Part shown: positions 1-8,287 of the stretch, one piece after another
Layout of the letters: each line of letters starts with the position of its first letter
Position numbering within the stretch: position 1 is the stretch's first letter
DNA from: Blastocatellia bacterium
Lineage (GTDB): Bacteria > Acidobacteriota > Blastocatellia > Chloracidobacteriales > JADJPF01
NCBI GenBank assembly: GCA_016713405.1
Contig: JADJPF010000003.1
Span: 558,001-622,000, forward strand
Direction of reading: 5' to 3'
DNA length: 64,000 nt
Notes under the pieces: model-generated
Seen by the model: the letters and a program-made list of their open reading frames with translations, nothing else
What the model was told of the DNA's origin: nothing
The model's database searches: none
Translations under genes and position numbers: made by a program

Positions 1-603
1 AGCTTTATTATTACGTGCTGTTTTTATAGCTCCTATCAAAAGAGAACCATAATTATTTTCTAATGTTGCAAGAGTAGGAAAGCTTGCTGCTAAGCTTAGT
101 TCTTCTGTATTTCCTGCATATATTCCCGATACAAAAGGAGCAACCAAACGATCATGGACTTGGGGGCCAAGTCTACGTTTTACAAAACTAGCTATAGATT
201 CTTCTTTTGCTTCTTTGGGCTTACTAATTATTGGCTCGGCTAAAATACGTAATTTACCGCTTAAACTTAATAATTTAGAAGAAATTAAAGCAGGTGGGCT
301 TAAAGGTACGGCTTGGAGTTTACCATTAAGATAAACATAGCGGGGCATTTTGGGGTTGGCAGTAACTAGCTCAGCATTTAGGTTTAGCTCAGAAATTAAT
401 TGATTAACTTCATCTGATTCTTGAAAGCTATTTGGCCCATATTCAAGTAAATAACCATTGACCCTGGAGCTATTTATTACTCCTCCCACTCTAGTATTTT
501 GCTCTAAAATAGTTAATCTAATATTTTGTTTAGTCAATTGATAAGCAGTTACTAAACCTGTAATTCCTGCACCAACAATTACAACATCTTGATAATTGCT
601 CAT
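1..603 (-). CDS. hemY: Protoporphyrinogen oxidase (HemY-type), N-terminal part
   Basis: The gene starts with ATG at 603 and stays open for 201 codons to the window edge, so the C-terminus is missing. Residues 7-17 carry the FAD dinucleotide-binding pattern VVIVGAGITGL, followed by ILEQNTRVGG and EYGPNSF. Around residues 140-175 the string FVKRRLGPQV and then SGIYAGNTEELSLAASFP match the family signature of FAD-dependent protoporphyrinogen IX oxidases, which oxidise protoporphyrinogen to protoporphyrin IX in heme synthesis (also catalogued as hemG). Haem supply would fit the multiheme cytochrome encoded near the other end of the window, although they are far apart. Another amine-oxidase-family flavoprotein is possible but unlikely given the SGIYAG block. 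Confidence 0.9.
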   Translation of the reverse strand, partial: MSNYQDVVIVGAGITGLVTAYQLTKQNIRLTILEQNTRVGGVINSSRVNGYLLEYGPNSFQESDEVNQLISELNLNAELVTANPKMPRYVYLNGKLQAVPLSPPALISSKLLSLSGKLRILAEPIISKPKEAKEESIASFVKRRLGPQVHDRLVAPFVSGIYAGNTEELSLAASFPTLATLENNYGSLLIGAIKTARNNKA

Positions 604-630
604 TGTATTTGTTGCTCCAATAGCTAAGTT

Positions 631-1620
631 TTAGCTGTTATTTACACTTACTTTTTCTGATAATAATTGTAGTTGTTTATCTAGCATTAGCAAAATATCT
701 CTCATGCCTTGAATAATTTCCATAATTTCATTTGCATCTAAGGAGACTTGAGTAGGTAGAGTGGATAGATTTTCATCTTTATTAGGTCTTTCAATAACGC
801 TTGCTAGTGCTTGATCGGCTGCTGTTATTCGCTGAATACCACCAGATTCTTGTTGACTTAAAAAGGAAGTAAGCCGGGATTGTTCTGCTAAGAAAAGATC
901 TTGGAAAACATTGTGTAGACTAACATTTAAGGCAACTATTTCTGATAAAATTATAGGTTGGAAAAATGTATCACCTAAATCATTCTTTATTCTGCGTAGC
1001 TTTAATAAAACTTGCTTTTCTAGCATTTCACGTAGTGATCGAATGGTTAAGAGGCGTTTTCTTTCTTCTACAATTAAAGAAACTGTGGCAGTTAGTTTAT
1101 CTTCTGTTAAAGTTTGCAATTGAAAAGTTGTAAAAATATTTTCTAAGTGACTTTTTAGTTCTGGAGGAGGTAGTAAAAAAGTTTCACTTTCACGGGTTTG
1201 AAAAGCTGTTCTACCTAATCTAGTAACTACAAGGTCTGTTTTGTCCCTATCTTCTGTAGATTTACTAGTTTTAGTTAAGTAAAAAGTAAGTAAATGTTCT
1301 AGGGGTAGAATAGAAAGTGAGTCTGCTTCTTCAAATAAAAGTCTTAATTTGCTAACAGGGGTTTCTGCGTCAAATTTTTCTAAAACTTGCCTCCAAACAG
1401 CAAGACGAGCATTTATATCCTGGGTCTTTTCTTCATCAAAGTTAGCTAGATTGCTATAAATATCGCTTTCTAAAAGCGATAAATCAAAAGTAAGATCTAA
1501 AGGGATTTTCTTTTCTTTGTCTAAAGTAGCAAAGATATCATTAACACTTGCTAATAACTTATAATCATTTAAGTAATTACGTGTACTTGTAGGAGATGAC
1601 GAACTAATTATTTGTGTCAT
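631..1620 (-). CDS. Uncharacterised helical protein, 329 aa
   Basis: I do not recognise this protein. It starts with ATG at 1620, has no signal peptide or membrane segment, and is rich in Leu, Glu, Lys and Gln, with long predicted helices and a heptad-like C-terminus (MLDKQLQLLSEKV). It lies 27 bases upstream of the protoporphyrinogen oxidase gene on the same strand, so the two are probably co-transcribed. It is most likely a cytosolic helical or coiled-coil protein. Nothing seen here assigns a catalytic role. Confidence 0.75.
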   Translation of the reverse strand: MTQIISSSSPTSTRNYLNDYKLLASVNDIFATLDKEKKIPLDLTFDLSLLESDIYSNLANFDEEKTQDINARLAVWRQVLEKFDAETPVSKLRLLFEEADSLSILPLEHLLTFYLTKTSKSTEDRDKTDLVVTRLGRTAFQTRESETFLLPPPELKSHLENIFTTFQLQTLTEDKLTATVSLIVEERKRLLTIRSLREMLEKQVLLKLRRIKNDLGDTFFQPIILSEIVALNVSLHNVFQDLFLAEQSRLTSFLSQQESGGIQRITAADQALASVIERPNKDENLSTLPTQVSLDANEIMEIIQGMRDILLMLDKQLQLLSEKVSVNNS

Positions 1621-1836
1621 TATATATATGTCTCCAAATTAATAATTATTTAGGATAAGGATAACTTCTGAGTCTATTTAATTTATTGTTTATTAGCAAC
1701 ATCAATGGGCTAGAAGCATTTGCATACTTTGCTAGAGTTAAAATTAAAATGGAGATTGTTGCCAAGAAAACAGCTAGCGTGTATATTAGTTGAGGTTTTT
1801 AATAACATTAGAAGTGAGTTCCAAGTAGAAAAAATT

Positions 1837-2532
1837 ATGGCCCGAACTGTTTCACCAGAAAATGAAGCCATCAGACGACAACAAATTGTCTCTGCTGCTC
1901 ATAGCGTTTTTATTAAAAAAGATTTTTCCAAAGTGCGCATTGAGGATATTGCTAAACAAGCAAAATTATCTAAAGGAGCGGTACTTTATTATTTTGAAAC
2001 AAAAGAAGATGTCTTTTTAGCTCTTTTTGAATGGCTTACTCAATTAGTTGCTCAACGTTTTGAAATGGCAGTAAATACTAGCAAAGATCCTTTAGTACAA
2101 CTTAATAATGTAGTAGATCAAGCCTTTGATTCTGTTAAATTACATCGAGCTTTTTTCCGTATCTATCTTGATTGTTTAGGTCAGGGAAGCCGAAAAGAAG
2201 AATATGCACGGATTAATCGAGCCTTCTATCAAGCCTGTCATGAGCATTACCGTAAAATTATTGAAAATGGTCAACGTTGCGCACTATTTCGAGATATAGA
2301 TATTAATGATGCCTCGCTTGTAATGCGTGCAATTATTGAAGGTCTTGGGATTCAATGGCTATTTATGGGAACAGATCAGGATTTAAAACATTATGGCAAA
2401 CTAGCTAGAGAAGCTATTTTGCGCTATCACGGAATTGAACCAAGGGAGCTAGAACTAAAAAAGCTAGCTAATAAAGTAAATAATGAGGCTAAAACAGAGG
2501 AAATTATTGATATGCCCCTAGTTGTTAGCTAA
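1837..2532 (+). CDS. TetR/AcrR-family transcriptional regulator
   Basis: The N-terminal 60 residues are a TetR helix-turn-helix: RRQQIVSAAHSVFIKKDF, then VRIEDIAKQAKLSKGAV and LYYFETKEDVFLALFEW. The C-terminal two thirds are the usual all-helical ligand and dimer domain. Translation probably starts at the ATG at 1837 (MARTVSPENE), giving 231 aa. The open frame extends upstream to 1720, but those 39 extra residues do not resemble the family. The gene is divergent from the gene at 631-1620 and is followed 39 bases later by a roadblock-domain gene in the same direction, so the pair may form an operon. The target operator and ligand cannot be told from sequence. Confidence 0.9.
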   Translation: MARTVSPENEAIRRQQIVSAAHSVFIKKDFSKVRIEDIAKQAKLSKGAVLYYFETKEDVFLALFEWLTQLVAQRFEMAVNTSKDPLVQLNNVVDQAFDSVKLHRAFFRIYLDCLGQGSRKEEYARINRAFYQACHEHYRKIIENGQRCALFRDIDINDASLVMRAIIEGLGIQWLFMGTDQDLKHYGKLAREAILRYHGIEPRELELKKLANKVNNEAKTEEIIDMPLVVS

Positions 2533-2571
2533 AGTTAGTTAAAACAAATAAACTTAACAAAACCTCGTTTT

Positions 2572-3039
2572 ATGCAATTAAATGCCCAGTTCTATCACGA
2601 TTTATTTAATAAGCGTATTCAACAAGCATCATCCTTAATTGTAAAAGAAGGATGGGCTAGTTCTAGTAATTTAATGGAGTTAGTAAAAAAACTTCAGGAA
2701 GACGCTAATGCTAGACATGTTTTTATTATTGAGCGTAGTGGCAAAGATTCTATTTCTTATGGTGATTTAGGAAATATTCATACTACAGACCTAGTAGCTT
2801 TAATTGTAGGAAAAACTTTAGTCTGTGATGCTTTAGCAAATTTAGTTAATGGAAATAACTTTTCTGCTCTTTCTGTAGAGGGTAAACGCTGGGGCGCGCA
2901 TATGTCAGCATTAGGAGAAAGGGCCATTTTAATTGTAATTTTTGACCAGCAAACAAATATTGATCGTGTAGGGCTTCGTGTAAGACGTGCAGCAAAAGAA
3001 TTAGCAGAAACCTTAGCTTTAGTAAATCAGCTTATATAA
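2572..3039 (+). CDS. Roadblock/LC7-domain protein (MglB-like)
   Basis: This 155-aa soluble protein has the roadblock/LC7 pattern: HVFIIERSGKDSISYGDLG, a helix (DLVALIVGKTLVCDALANLV), two strands around the conserved Gly (SVEGKRWGAHM), ERAILIVIFDQQTN, and a closing helix VGLRVRRAAKELAETL. Proteins of this fold act as GTPase-activating or scaffold partners of small Ras-like GTPases such as MglA. No GTPase gene is visible next to it, so its partner is probably elsewhere. It follows the TetR gene by 39 bases and ends 7 bases before the convergent queE. Confidence 0.75.
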   Translation: MQLNAQFYHDLFNKRIQQASSLIVKEGWASSSNLMELVKKLQEDANARHVFIIERSGKDSISYGDLGNIHTTDLVALIVGKTLVCDALANLVNGNNFSALSVEGKRWGAHMSALGERAILIVIFDQQTNIDRVGLRVRRAAKELAETLALVNQLI

Positions 3040-3046
3040 GGTTTTA

Positions 3047-3679
3047 CTAAACCCCTCTTTGGTCTGCTGCCCAAACATATTTATGTAGTTGTAGTTGAAA
3101 TCTTACAGGCAAATTGTCCGTTAATATCCATTCTACTAAATCTTGAGGCTGCATTTTTCCATACACTGGAGAGGCTAAAAGGCGAAATCTTCCAAGGTTA
3201 TATTTGTTGATAATGTCTTTAACCCATTCATAATCTGAACGATCAGCAATAACAAATTTAATTTCATCTTGTGGGGTTAAATGGTCTAAATTAGACCATA
3301 GGTTTTTTTCACTCTCTCTACTAGCAGGACATTTAATATCCATTATCTTAATTACTCTAGTATCTAAAACAGACACATCTCGATGTCCACCAGTTTCAAT
3401 CATAACCGTATAACCTAATTCAAGTAATTGATAGGCTAGAATAGGAATATCTTTTTGTAATAAAGGCTCTCCCCCAGTAAGTTCTACTAGTTTAATAGGA
3501 AAGCTCTGTATTTTTTTTATAATTTGCTCTAAAGAAAGTTTTTTACCCCCATAAAAAGCAAATTCGCTGTCACACCAACTACAGCGCAAGTCACAACCTG
3601 TTGTGCGTACAAAAATACAGGGCAAACCAGCAAACGATGATTCCCCTTGAATACTTTGGTATATTTCTGTAATTCTCAT
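3047..3679 (-). CDS. queE: 7-carboxy-7-deazaguanine synthase, radical SAM
   Basis: QueE converts 6-carboxytetrahydropterin to 7-carboxy-7-deazaguanine in queuosine precursor synthesis. The start MRITEIYQSIQGESSFAGLP is the family signature. TTGCDLRCSWCDSEFAF gives the CX3CX2C radical-SAM cluster motif (Cys at about 29, 33 and 36), followed by the SAM-binding VELTGGEPLLQ. At 210 aa it is full length. It is convergent with the roadblock gene and lies 20 bases downstream of the glycosyltransferase-like gene on the same strand. queC, queD and queF are not in the window. Confidence 0.93.
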   Translation of the reverse strand: MRITEIYQSIQGESSFAGLPCIFVRTTGCDLRCSWCDSEFAFYGGKKLSLEQIIKKIQSFPIKLVELTGGEPLLQKDIPILAYQLLELGYTVMIETGGHRDVSVLDTRVIKIMDIKCPASRESEKNLWSNLDHLTPQDEIKFVIADRSDYEWVKDIINKYNLGRFRLLASPVYGKMQPQDLVEWILTDNLPVRFQLQLHKYVWAADQRGV

Positions 3680-3699
3680 AAATTTTATTGTAATTATTT

Positions 3700-5181
3700 T
3701 TAGGATAACAAAGTCCTAAAAGCTCCAAGAACACGCCAAAACTTAACAACTGGTTGATAAAAAAGACTTTCTACTAAAGAAGCTAACACTAAGTTAACTA
3801 TTTCTGCTAGTGAATGTTGATATCTTAGAGAAAACTCATCTGCAATTATTCCACTTAAGCTAACTAATAATGAAAAAGTGATAAAAGCGATAAAATAAAG
3901 CACAGTTAATTCTAAAGATATAGCACCAATTAAAAAAGCTATTGGAGCTAAAATAATTCCTAATAATGTCAGTATAGGGTTAAATATTTCTAAAATAAGT
4001 AAACAAGAAGCTAAAAGAGATTGTGTTGACGTAAAATTAAATAATAACTTAATATTACTAACAATTGCTGTTAGTATGTTTGCTTGCCAGTTACTATGTG
4101 ATTCAAAAGCATTTTGTGGCTCTAATAAGTTATTCTCCCAGCAAAGAACATCAGGAATATAAGAAAATCTATAGTTTTGTTTTTTAGTACTTAATAATTG
4201 CTGAAGCTTAAGATTAAGTAGTAAATCTGAAAGATCTGAAATAGAAAAACCTCCTATCTCAATTAATTCATTTTTCTTAACTAATTTAACAGCATTTTTA
4301 TTAGCAGTTACTAAACAAAAATTATCTCTAATAATTAGGCTACTATGGAAAAAATGTTTTCTTTCAATAACTTGTAGGTTTTCTCTTAAAGATACATCCT
4401 CAATATTAACTCTTTTTTCTCCTAAACCAACCGTCATAATTGTTGTTGAAGGGTATTCAATAAAAGGTTTTGCTAGCAGTAGTAAAGCATCGCGTGTAAG
4501 CAAATGATTAGGCTCAATAACACATATTAAAGGAGCTTTGGCTAAATTAACCCCAATATTTAAGCAATCTGCTCTTCCTGTATAGGGCTTTTCTATTACA
4601 GTGATAATAGGGTATTTAGGGGAAGTATAAGTAGCTGTAATAGAACTAGCTGGAAGTGATCGGCGAAATATTCTATTAAGTGGTTGAAGCCCAAACTCTA
4701 TTTCTAAAACCTCCATTGTATTATCTGTAGAACCATCATTAATAATTATAATTTCATAATCTGGATAATTAAGTGCTAGTAAGGCTTTGATTGTTTCTGT
4801 TAATCCATAGCCTTGGTTACGTACCCAAAGCAAAATAGAGACAGGTTGAGTTTTTGGGGAGTCAACTAAAGTAAAACGACTATTAAAACGCCGGCTAATT
4901 ACATTATGCCGAGCAGTTTGTAAGGAAAATAAACTCTGTCCCAAATTAACTAAACTATTGATAATTAAATATGTTAATAGTAAAACAATTAATAAAGCTA
5001 ATGCAGAGGTGAACGCTAAGATAACGTCTGATAAAGTGATTAGATAATAAACTACAAATAGAGAAAATACTAATAAAGGACTAATCAATAAGACTATGCC
5101 CAACAATTTATTGGTACTAGCTAATTGATTAGATTGAGGTTGTATTTTGGGGCTTTCAGATGTCAAACTTAGCCGCTCCAT
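3700..5181 (-). CDS. GT2-fold membrane protein, probably catalytically degenerate
   Basis: This 493-aa protein has two N-terminal membrane segments (about 27-50 and 55-85), a GT-A glycosyltransferase family 2 domain (about 115-330) and three or four C-terminal membrane segments. DYEIIIINDGSTDNT and GRADCLNIGVN are clear GT2 landmarks. Catalytic positions are altered: the DxD-like site reads VIEPNHLL, the ED motif region reads ISDLSDLLLNL, the QxxRW position reads HSNWQ, and the leading YNEE position reads VRNQG. It overlaps the upstream HEAT-repeat gene by 26 bases, implying translational coupling. A scaffold or receptor role is more likely than sugar transfer, though an unusual active site cannot be excluded. 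Confidence 0.8.
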   Translation of the reverse strand: MERLSLTSESPKIQPQSNQLASTNKLLGIVLLISPLLVFSLFVVYYLITLSDVILAFTSALALLIVLLLTYLIINSLVNLGQSLFSLQTARHNVISRRFNSRFTLVDSPKTQPVSILLWVRNQGYGLTETIKALLALNYPDYEIIIINDGSTDNTMEVLEIEFGLQPLNRIFRRSLPASSITATYTSPKYPIITVIEKPYTGRADCLNIGVNLAKAPLICVIEPNHLLTRDALLLLAKPFIEYPSTTIMTVGLGEKRVNIEDVSLRENLQVIERKHFFHSSLIIRDNFCLVTANKNAVKLVKKNELIEIGGFSISDLSDLLLNLKLQQLLSTKKQNYRFSYIPDVLCWENNLLEPQNAFESHSNWQANILTAIVSNIKLLFNFTSTQSLLASCLLILEIFNPILTLLGIILAPIAFLIGAISLELTVLYFIAFITFSLLVSLSGIIADEFSLRYQHSLAEIVNLVLASLVESLFYQPVVKFWRVLGAFRTLLS

Positions 5182-6283
5182 CTAACTGCAACTCCTCAAG
5201 AACTTGTTTAGCAATATCACGAGCAAAACGGTCAGGATTTAAGGTTTGGGTACGAAGTTCTGCCAAGCCATTAGTACCTAACATTGCAAGTGAATGTGCT
5301 GCATTATGGCGCACCCACCAAGCTTCATCAGTCAACGAACGAGTAAGAGCAGGAATAGATTGTTCTTGTTGTAATTGTCCAAGTGCTTTAGCCGCTACAG
5401 CGCGAACAGGCCAATCTTTGTCTGATAAACAATTTAAGATTAGATCTAACTCATCGTTAGTTTCTATTCCTACCGCAGCAATAGCACGAATAGCCCGCGC
5501 TCGCATATCAACAGAGTCATTACTTAAAAATTTTGTAGATGCTAAACGTGCTGCTCTTGCTCCTAAACGCTCACTGCCTCGATGACCAAAATCAGCAATT
5601 AACTCTAAAACTGTTTTCTGTGCAAGCTCTCTACGTTCTTTTACTGATCCAGATGCTTGTAGTAGGTCTAGTAAGGGTCGTGTTATATCTGCCTGCATAT
5701 TAAGTAGTTTATCGGCTACTTGTAATACTTGCCAGCCATCTGCATCGGCAAGCGCGTAAATAATTGAGGGAACTGAACGTAAATCGCCAATGTCGGCTAA
5801 TGCACATACAGCAGCTAAACGCACTTCTTTATTATCATCGCGTAGCAAAGCTGTAATAACTTCAATTGCGCTTGCACAATGAATGCGCCCTAATCTAATG
5901 GCAGCTTCAGACTTCTTTATCCAATTACCTTTTTGTAGTGTGTCAATATCTTTTTTTAAAAAACCTAATTGATCATAGGTTTCACGAATTTTGCTTATTT
6001 CTTCTTCGTAAAGTCCATTGGTATATTCTACTAAACAATCTCGCAGGCAATTTCTATCTTTTTTACTTATACTAAGCAAAGTACTAACTAAATCTTTGCT
6101 ATCTATAGCTTCTAGCGAGCCAAATTGAACTATTTTTTGTTGAATTGTAGCTTGTAAACTAGCACGTAGCAGGGCGCGTCTACTTCGTTGAGCTACAGAC
6201 AAATAACTATAAATCACCAAACCTAACACTAAAATGGCCCAAAGAAAAAGTAGAATTGCCAAGAAATAAAATAGCCATACCAT
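5156..6283 (-). CDS. Membrane-anchored HEAT-repeat protein
   Basis: The protein is 375 aa. Residues 3-30 form a single hydrophobic N-terminal anchor, followed by a linker and at least six HEAT-like repeats (for example IKKSEAAIRLGRIHCASAIE, VRLAAVCALADIGDLRSVPS, VRAVAAKALGQLQQEQSIPA and VRHNAAHSLAMLGTNGLAEL). These are protein-protein interaction surfaces. The 3' end overlaps the first 26 bases of the glycosyltransferase-like gene, so the two products probably work as a membrane complex. HEAT/GT2 gene pairs are, as I recall, recurrent in Acidobacteriota and myxobacteria; that was not checked here. Confidence 0.82.
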   Translation of the reverse strand: MVWLFYFLAILLFLWAILVLGLVIYSYLSVAQRSRRALLRASLQATIQQKIVQFGSLEAIDSKDLVSTLLSISKKDRNCLRDCLVEYTNGLYEEEISKIRETYDQLGFLKKDIDTLQKGNWIKKSEAAIRLGRIHCASAIEVITALLRDDNKEVRLAAVCALADIGDLRSVPSIIYALADADGWQVLQVADKLLNMQADITRPLLDLLQASGSVKERRELAQKTVLELIADFGHRGSERLGARAARLASTKFLSNDSVDMRARAIRAIAAVGIETNDELDLILNCLSDKDWPVRAVAAKALGQLQQEQSIPALTRSLTDEAWWVRHNAAHSLAMLGTNGLAELRTQTLNPDRFARDIAKQVLEELQLDGAAKFDI

Positions 6284-6401
6284 GCACCACTCCGGGCGAA
6301 ACTTTTAAATGGTTTTAAGTGCTAAAAATAACTCAGCTATGCTAACACATTTTTTTTTCTAGGGCTATGTTTGGCTAGGTTAAATATTCTACTCAAAAAA
6401 A

Positions 6402-6436
6402 ATTAAACCGAGAAACTTTTAGTCTCTCGGTTTAAT
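6402..6436 (-). terminator. Intrinsic terminator of the ankyrin gene
   Basis: A perfect 12-bp stem (6402-6413 with 6425-6436) encloses an 11-base loop. Read on the minus strand it is followed by eight consecutive T residues. It sits just downstream of the minus-strand ankyrin gene and insulates it from the HEAT gene. Confidence 0.88.
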
Positions 6437-6464
6437 AAAGTTTTATTTTTATCAAAATAACTTT

Positions 6465-7739
6465 TTATTTTGCGCCAGCTTTTTTAAGCAAGCTGATTAT
6501 TTCATGTTCCTGATTGTTATCTAGCTCATCTGCTCCAAATATTTCTTTAGCAATCAAGAAGGCTGTTTCACCTTCAGCATTTTTACTATTAACATCAGCA
6601 CCTTTATTTAGTAGTAATTCAACAGCTTCTATATTTTCATTAGCTACAGCTATCATTAAAGCTGTAGTGCTTTCAGCGTCCTTTAAGTTAACATCAGCAC
6701 CTTTATTTAATAATAATTCTAAAGTTTCTTTGTTGTCGTTATTAACAGCTATCATTAGGGCAAATTCACCATCAGCGTTTTTAGAATTAGGGTCAGCACC
6801 TTTTTCTAGCAATAATTGAACTAGCTCAAAATTATCATTTGCAACTAATTGAAGTAGAGGATAATCACCATCAGCAGTTTTAACATTAAGGTCAGCACCT
6901 TTTTCAAGTAAGAGCTTAGTAATATCAATATTTTCATTATTTAAAGCGTCAATTAACAATGTTTCACCATCAAGACTTTTACCATTAACATCAGCACCCT
7001 TTTCAAGTAAAAGTTTGGTAATATCTAAATCACTCATTGATACTGCTAAAGCTATGGCTGTGTTTCCATCATGATCTTTAGTGTTAATATCGACACCTTT
7101 TTCTAAAAGAAGTTTTACTAGGTCTAAATCGCCTTGTTGGACAGCAGAAATTAAAATTGGAGAGTTATTGCGGTCTTTAATATTTGGGTCAACACCTTTT
7201 TCTAAAAGAAGTTTGGTGATGTCTGTGCTATTAATTCTAATAGCTACAGTTAAAGGAGTATCTCCATCTTTATCTTTAATGTTGATGTCAGCACCATTTT
7301 CTATTAATAAATTGGTTACATCAATATGATCTTCTGCCACTGCATGTATAAGGGCAGTTTCTCCATTATTATTTTTGGCGTTTACTTCAATTCCCTTGTT
7401 TAAGAGTGTTTTGACTGTATCAAGATGCCCTGCAATAGAAGCAATAACTAGGGCATTATTACCTTTATTATCTTTAGCATTAAGCTCAGCACCTTTTTCA
7501 AGTAAAAATTTCACTGTGTCGCTATGCCCTTCAGATGCAGCCATTAACAAAGCAGAACGCTTATACTTGTCTCTATAATTTATATCCATCCCTTTTTCAA
7601 GTAACACTTTTACTTGGTCGGTGCGACCTGCTGCTGCTGCATTAATAAGGGCTGTTTTTTCAGCATTACTACGAGCAAAACCAGCCATCAAAGCAAAGAT
7701 AATAATAAGAACGCCAAAAACTTTTTGGATTTTAGTCAT
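6465..7739 (-). CDS. Exported ankyrin-repeat protein
   Basis: This 424-aa protein has an N-terminal signal peptide (hydrophobic stretch about residues 8-22, likely cleaved near ARSNA) and then about twelve 33-residue ankyrin repeats filling the rest. Each repeat has the form xGxTALxxAxxxxxxDxxxLLLEKGADxNxK. No enzymatic domain is visible. The start ATG is preceded by a GAGGAA ribosome site 8 bases upstream. A strong terminator follows. It is probably a periplasmic binding or protective repeat protein; its partner is unknown. The regular repeats generate many spurious antisense open frames. Confidence 0.92.
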   Translation of the reverse strand: MTKIQKVFGVLIIIFALMAGFARSNAEKTALINAAAAGRTDQVKVLLEKGMDINYRDKYKRSALLMAASEGHSDTVKFLLEKGAELNAKDNKGNNALVIASIAGHLDTVKTLLNKGIEVNAKNNNGETALIHAVAEDHIDVTNLLIENGADINIKDKDGDTPLTVAIRINSTDITKLLLEKGVDPNIKDRNNSPILISAVQQGDLDLVKLLLEKGVDINTKDHDGNTAIALAVSMSDLDITKLLLEKGADVNGKSLDGETLLIDALNNENIDITKLLLEKGADLNVKTADGDYPLLQLVANDNFELVQLLLEKGADPNSKNADGEFALMIAVNNDNKETLELLLNKGADVNLKDAESTTALMIAVANENIEAVELLLNKGADVNSKNAEGETAFLIAKEIFGADELDNNQEHEIISLLKKAGAK

Positions 7740-7763
7740 AAAATGTTCCTCAAAATAAAACTT

Positions 7764-7793
7764 AGATTAATTATCTTATGATAATAGATTAAT
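7764..7793. promoter_or_regulatory. Palindrome with flanking direct repeats upstream of the ankyrin gene
   Basis: ATTATC-TTAT-GATAAT (7770-7785) is a perfect 6-4-6 inverted repeat flanked by two copies of AGATTAAT (7764-7771 and 7786-7793). It lies about 30 bases upstream of the minus-strand ankyrin start. It could be an operator; in such AT-rich DNA chance is also plausible. Confidence 0.25.
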
Positions 7794-7899
7794 GGTATTT
7801 TAGATAATGTTTGGTGCTTGCTCATACGCAACTTTTTAAATATGGTTCAATAATTTCTCGGCTAAAAAATTTACCATGCTTACACTTATTACCTTACGA

Positions 7900-8247
7900 T
7901 TATTCTATTAATTTTTGATATTCTGCAAGTGAAAATCCAAATAAAACCATATCGCCTTTAATAATAAATGGACGCTTAAAAAGATTAACTTCTTGAGCAA
8001 GTAAATTTATGGCTTCTTCTTCAGTTAAGTTTTTATCTTTTAGCCCAAGTGCTTTGTAAGGTGTGCTTTTTGGATTAATAAAACTAAAAATGTCTCGTCC
8101 GGCAACTAGCGCAGAAATTTCCACTTTTGTGAATGGTTTTTTAGCTAAATCGCGTTCTTTCATACTAACACCTGAAGTTAAGAGAAAATTTCTTGCATTT
8201 CTACAAGTGCTACAAGTCGATTTCCAATAAAACTCTATTGATGACAT
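7900..8247 (-). CDS. ArsC/Spx-like thioredoxin-fold protein
   Basis: This 115-aa protein belongs to the ArsC/Spx/YffB family: YWKSTCSTCRNARNFLL at the N-terminus carries a CxxC pair (Cys 12 and 15), and NLFKRPFIIKGDMVLFGF near residues 88-105 contains the conserved cis-Pro loop. The family includes glutaredoxin-linked arsenate reductases and the RNA-polymerase-binding regulator Spx. The CxxC is Spx-like, but the organism is not a Firmicute and no RNA polymerase contact can be shown. It is divergent from comEC with 40 bases between starts. No arsenic resistance genes are nearby. Confidence 0.82.
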   Translation of the reverse strand: MSSIEFYWKSTCSTCRNARNFLLTSGVSMKERDLAKKPFTKVEISALVAGRDIFSFINPKSTPYKALGLKDKNLTEEEAINLLAQEVNLFKRPFIIKGDMVLFGFSLAEYQKLIE

Positions 8248-8287
8248 AAATTTACTTTCCTAAAAGTTAAAATAATTTGGGGTAATC

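Noticed and set aside
6465..7739. Plus-strand open frames inside the ankyrin gene, and similar ones in the WG-repeat gene
   Set aside because: They mirror the repeat period of the minus-strand genes and have no ribosome sites or recognisable domains.
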